NCBI GenBank assembly: GCA_002709645.1 | Contig: PAQG01000014.1 | Location: 7,395 to 71,394, forward strand | DNA from: Acidimicrobiaceae bacterium | Lineage (GTDB): Bacteria > Actinomycetota > Acidimicrobiia > Acidimicrobiales > UBA8592 | Direction: 5' to 3' | Length of the DNA: 64,000 bases | The notes under the pieces: model-generated | What the model was told of the DNA's origin: nothing | The model's input: only the letters and a program-made list of their open reading frames with translations | Database searches by the model: none | Shown: in pieces, positions 62,586 to 64,000 of the stretch | How positions within the stretch are numbered: the first letter of the stretch is position 1 | How the letters are laid out: every line of letters begins with the position of its first letter | Translations under genes and position numbers: made by a program

Positions 62586-63824
62586 TCAGCCGTATGAGCC
62601 AAATTCTGCAGGTGTTATGCCAAAGTAGGCAATTACTGGGTCAAGTACAGCCTGAATGTCGGCTACGCTTCCAGATCCTGGTTCATTCTCCATATTGAGA
62701 ATTGAATCAATTACTGAGGTATCAATACCGTTGTTTCCGAGAATTGGTTCAATTATTCGGAAGAACGCCCAACCTTCAGCTTGGTGCACTCTTGCTGCTT
62801 CAGTATCGCCAGCTTCAAGATCTGAGTAGACCTTGCTTGCATACTTAATAGTTGCTTGAGCATATGTAGTGAATACGTGCTTTACCGCTTCACGTGTTGC
62901 AGCTATTGCCCCAGCTTCGTCGCCAGCGAGAAGAGCATCTCTACCATCTATCATAGCGGCAAGTAGGCCTTCGTTTGCTAGAGCTGTTTCTCCATCAGCG
63001 CCTTGTGTACCAAAATCTTTAGCACGTTTGTTAGCTGTTGCAAATGGACCACATGATGGGTCTGCTCCGTGGTAGAACGCCCATGCTTCATCCCAGTTAT
63101 GTGGGGCACCTGTGGCGGCATCGAAATTACCGTCAGCTGCTTTAGCGAGTGCAGCATTAAGTTCGTGAACTACCCAGGCAATCATTGTTTGGTTCATGAT
63201 TCCTTTTTGGACTCCTTGTTTACGAACAGCGTCTGATTCACCAGCCCATACGCCAGTTCCATTAAGTGCGGCACTGACGAAATCGTCTAGTGGGGTAGCA
63301 GTTCCATAGTATGTGTCAACACCATGTTTTTTGCCTTCACCAGCTGCAAAGCCACCGATTGTCCGGACGGAACCATCTGATTTTACTGAATTAACACCAT
63401 TGGCGTAAATTTCAGAAATTTCACTCCACTTGTAATCACCAACGATTGCGTTGATATCACAGATGTCTAGAATCACTAGACGGTGGGAGTCGATGTTTGA
63501 TGCATATGCGTATCCGCCGTCAGCTGCTGTTGCATCAGCTGTTGGTCCACCGGCTGCTGTTGAAGCAGATCCAGAACCTGAAGCGGATGCAGATGCGGAA
63601 GCTACTGCGGATGCTGAGCTAGAGCCTGAGCTAGAGCCTGAGCTAGAGCCTGAGCTAGAGCCTGATGCGGATGCTGAGCTGGAACTAGATCCAGAACTTG
63701 ATGAGCTTTCTGAGCTATCTAGATTTCTGACAGATCCACCATCATCATCACCGCAGCTTGCTGCAACCATGCTGAATACAGCTACGATCGGCAAAACTAA
63801 AAGTAAAAATTTTTTGGATTTCAA
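62586..63824 (-). CDS. FEA1-like lipoprotein, probably iron-assimilation
   Basis: A 412-residue lipoprotein. The signal peptide ends at a lipobox with Cys24 (MVAASC); a Ser/Gly/Ala-rich low-complexity linker follows (about 30-95), then a domain of about 300 residues with the YANGVNSVKSDGSVRTI segment and HGVDTYYG. This resembles FEA1 low-iron-inducible proteins of algae, found also in marine bacteria. The start is the TTG at 63824, behind GGAGGAAAC; the ATG at 63836 overlaps that site. A 12-bp repeat encodes part of the linker. An iron role is from family likeness. Confidence 0.7.
   Translation of the reverse strand: MKSKKFLLLVLPIVAVFSMVAASCGDDDGGSVRNLDSSESSSSSGSSSSSASASGSSSGSSSGSSSGSSSASAVASASASASGSGSASTAAGGPTADATAADGGYAYASNIDSHRLVILDICDINAIVGDYKWSEISEIYANGVNSVKSDGSVRTIGGFAAGEGKKHGVDTYYGTATPLDDFVSAALNGTGVWAGESDAVRKQGVQKGIMNQTMIAWVVHELNAALAKAADGNFDAATGAPHNWDEAWAFYHGADPSCGPFATANKRAKDFGTQGADGETALANEGLLAAMIDGRDALLAGDEAGAIAATREAVKHVFTTYAQATIKYASKVYSDLEAGDTEAARVHQAEGWAFFRIIEPILGNNGIDTSVIDSILNMENEPGSGSVADIQAVLDPVIAYFGITPAEFGSYG
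63615..63662. repeat. Four 12-bp tandem repeats inside the lipoprotein linker
   Basis: TGAGCTAGAGCC occurs four times in exact tandem (63615-63626, 63627-63638, 63639-63650, 63651-63662). On the coding strand each unit gives four residues of Gly and Ser. Because the unit is 12 bases, copy-number changes keep the frame and only change the length of the linker. This is a coding microsatellite, not a CRISPR. Confidence 0.9.
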
Positions 63825-63848
63825 AGTTTCCTCCATTTATTTGGGGTG

Positions 63849-63874
63849 TAAGGGTTACTTAACTTAATATCTTA
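63849..63874 (-). promoter_or_regulatory. Candidate promoter -10 and IdeR/DtxR-like box for the lipoprotein
   Basis: On the minus strand, TAAGAT (63869-63874) could be a -10, and TTAAGTTAAGTAACCCTTA (63849-63867) directly after it matches the actinobacterial iron-box consensus TTAGGTTAGSCTAACCTAA at about 13 of 19 positions by my count. It would overlap the transcription start, a normal place for a repressor. The AT-rich setting makes a chance match possible. Confidence 0.3.
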
Positions 63875-63890
63875 GGCAGCCTTTTTAAAA

Positions 63891-63905
63891 GTGAAAACAT
63901 TTCAC
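63891..63905. promoter_or_regulatory. Inverted repeat GTGAAA-ACA-TTTCAC
   Basis: Two perfect six-base arms with a three-base spacer lie about 67 bases before the lipoprotein TTG start. The outer arm (TTTCAC on the minus strand) could be the -35 of the promoter, so the palindrome may be an operator. Which regulator would bind is unknown. Confidence 0.3.
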
Positions 63906-64000
63906 GATAGAAATTTAGAAAATATGTGAAATTAGAGTAGATAGTAAAATTATGGTTACACCGAATTTAATTCTCTATAAACGGCAGGAACGACCTTACG

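Noticed and set aside
63600-63670. CRISPR-like short repeats
   Set aside because: The 12-bp units have no spacers and encode a Gly/Ser linker, so they are a coding tandem repeat.

Overview
The window looks like the replication-origin region of a marine, AT-rich actinobacterium, most likely of class Acidimicrobiia. The main reason is gene order. The block ECF sigma factor, anti-sigma, trxB, trxA, cwlM, parB/parA, rsmG, jag, yidC, yidD, rnpA, rpmH, dnaA, dnaN, recF, dciA, gyrB, gyrA, DUF3566 protein, tRNA-Ile is the order seen around oriC of mycobacteria and relatives. The flanking genes (CaiB/BaiF CoA-transferases, amidohydrolases, SDRs, a P450, a Baeyer-Villiger-type monooxygenase) are typical of marine Acidimicrobiia. 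The class assignment is inference; no rRNA gene is present.

Layout. Positions 1-17,000 hold an accessory catabolic region: SDRs, a zinc alcohol dehydrogenase, a D-aminoacylase-like hydrolase, a P450 facing two paralogous metal-dependent hydrolases, a flavin monooxygenase, an alpha/beta hydrolase and a CoA-transferase. Positions 16,970-19,650 hold a very small tatA and a glcD-glcE pair with no glcF. Positions 19,778-28,600 mix two APH-like kinases, an unrecognised protein with a nuclease-like motif, an SPPY-type DNA methyltransferase, a GNAT enzyme, a second CoA-transferase, a PlsC-type acyltransferase, an IMPase-family phosphatase and an NAD-binding protein. Positions 28,682-38,304 are the minus-strand replication arm, read dnaA to gyrA, DUF3566 and tRNA-Ile. 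Positions 38,727-43,774 are the plus-strand arm, rpmH to parB. DnaA-box-like motifs lie on both sides of dnaA, and two parS palindromes precede parA.

Positions 43,924-51,064 (minus) carry a degenerate CwlM, the thioredoxin system, a sigma/anti-sigma pair, a pseudokinase with an extracellular C-terminal domain, and a DegV protein. Positions 51,257-55,947 (plus) carry an HDAC-like hydrolase, a CCA-adding-type nucleotidyltransferase, a DUF5318 protein, a luciferase-like oxidoreductase and panB. Positions 56,062-59,730 are the rpsF-ssb-rpsR-rplI-cupin-dnaB group. The right end has azlCD, small membrane proteins, an ABC ATPase, and a convergent FEA1-like lipoprotein that suggests iron uptake.

No IS element, prophage, CRISPR array or rRNA was seen. 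The most unusual points are an rnpA frame without a canonical start codon, the EIQ-motif/winged-helix protein near a DNA methyltransferase, a MurJ-type pseudokinase detached from MurJ, a CwlM without recognisable zinc ligands, an acidic tail on ribosomal protein S18, and several strong hairpins between genes.
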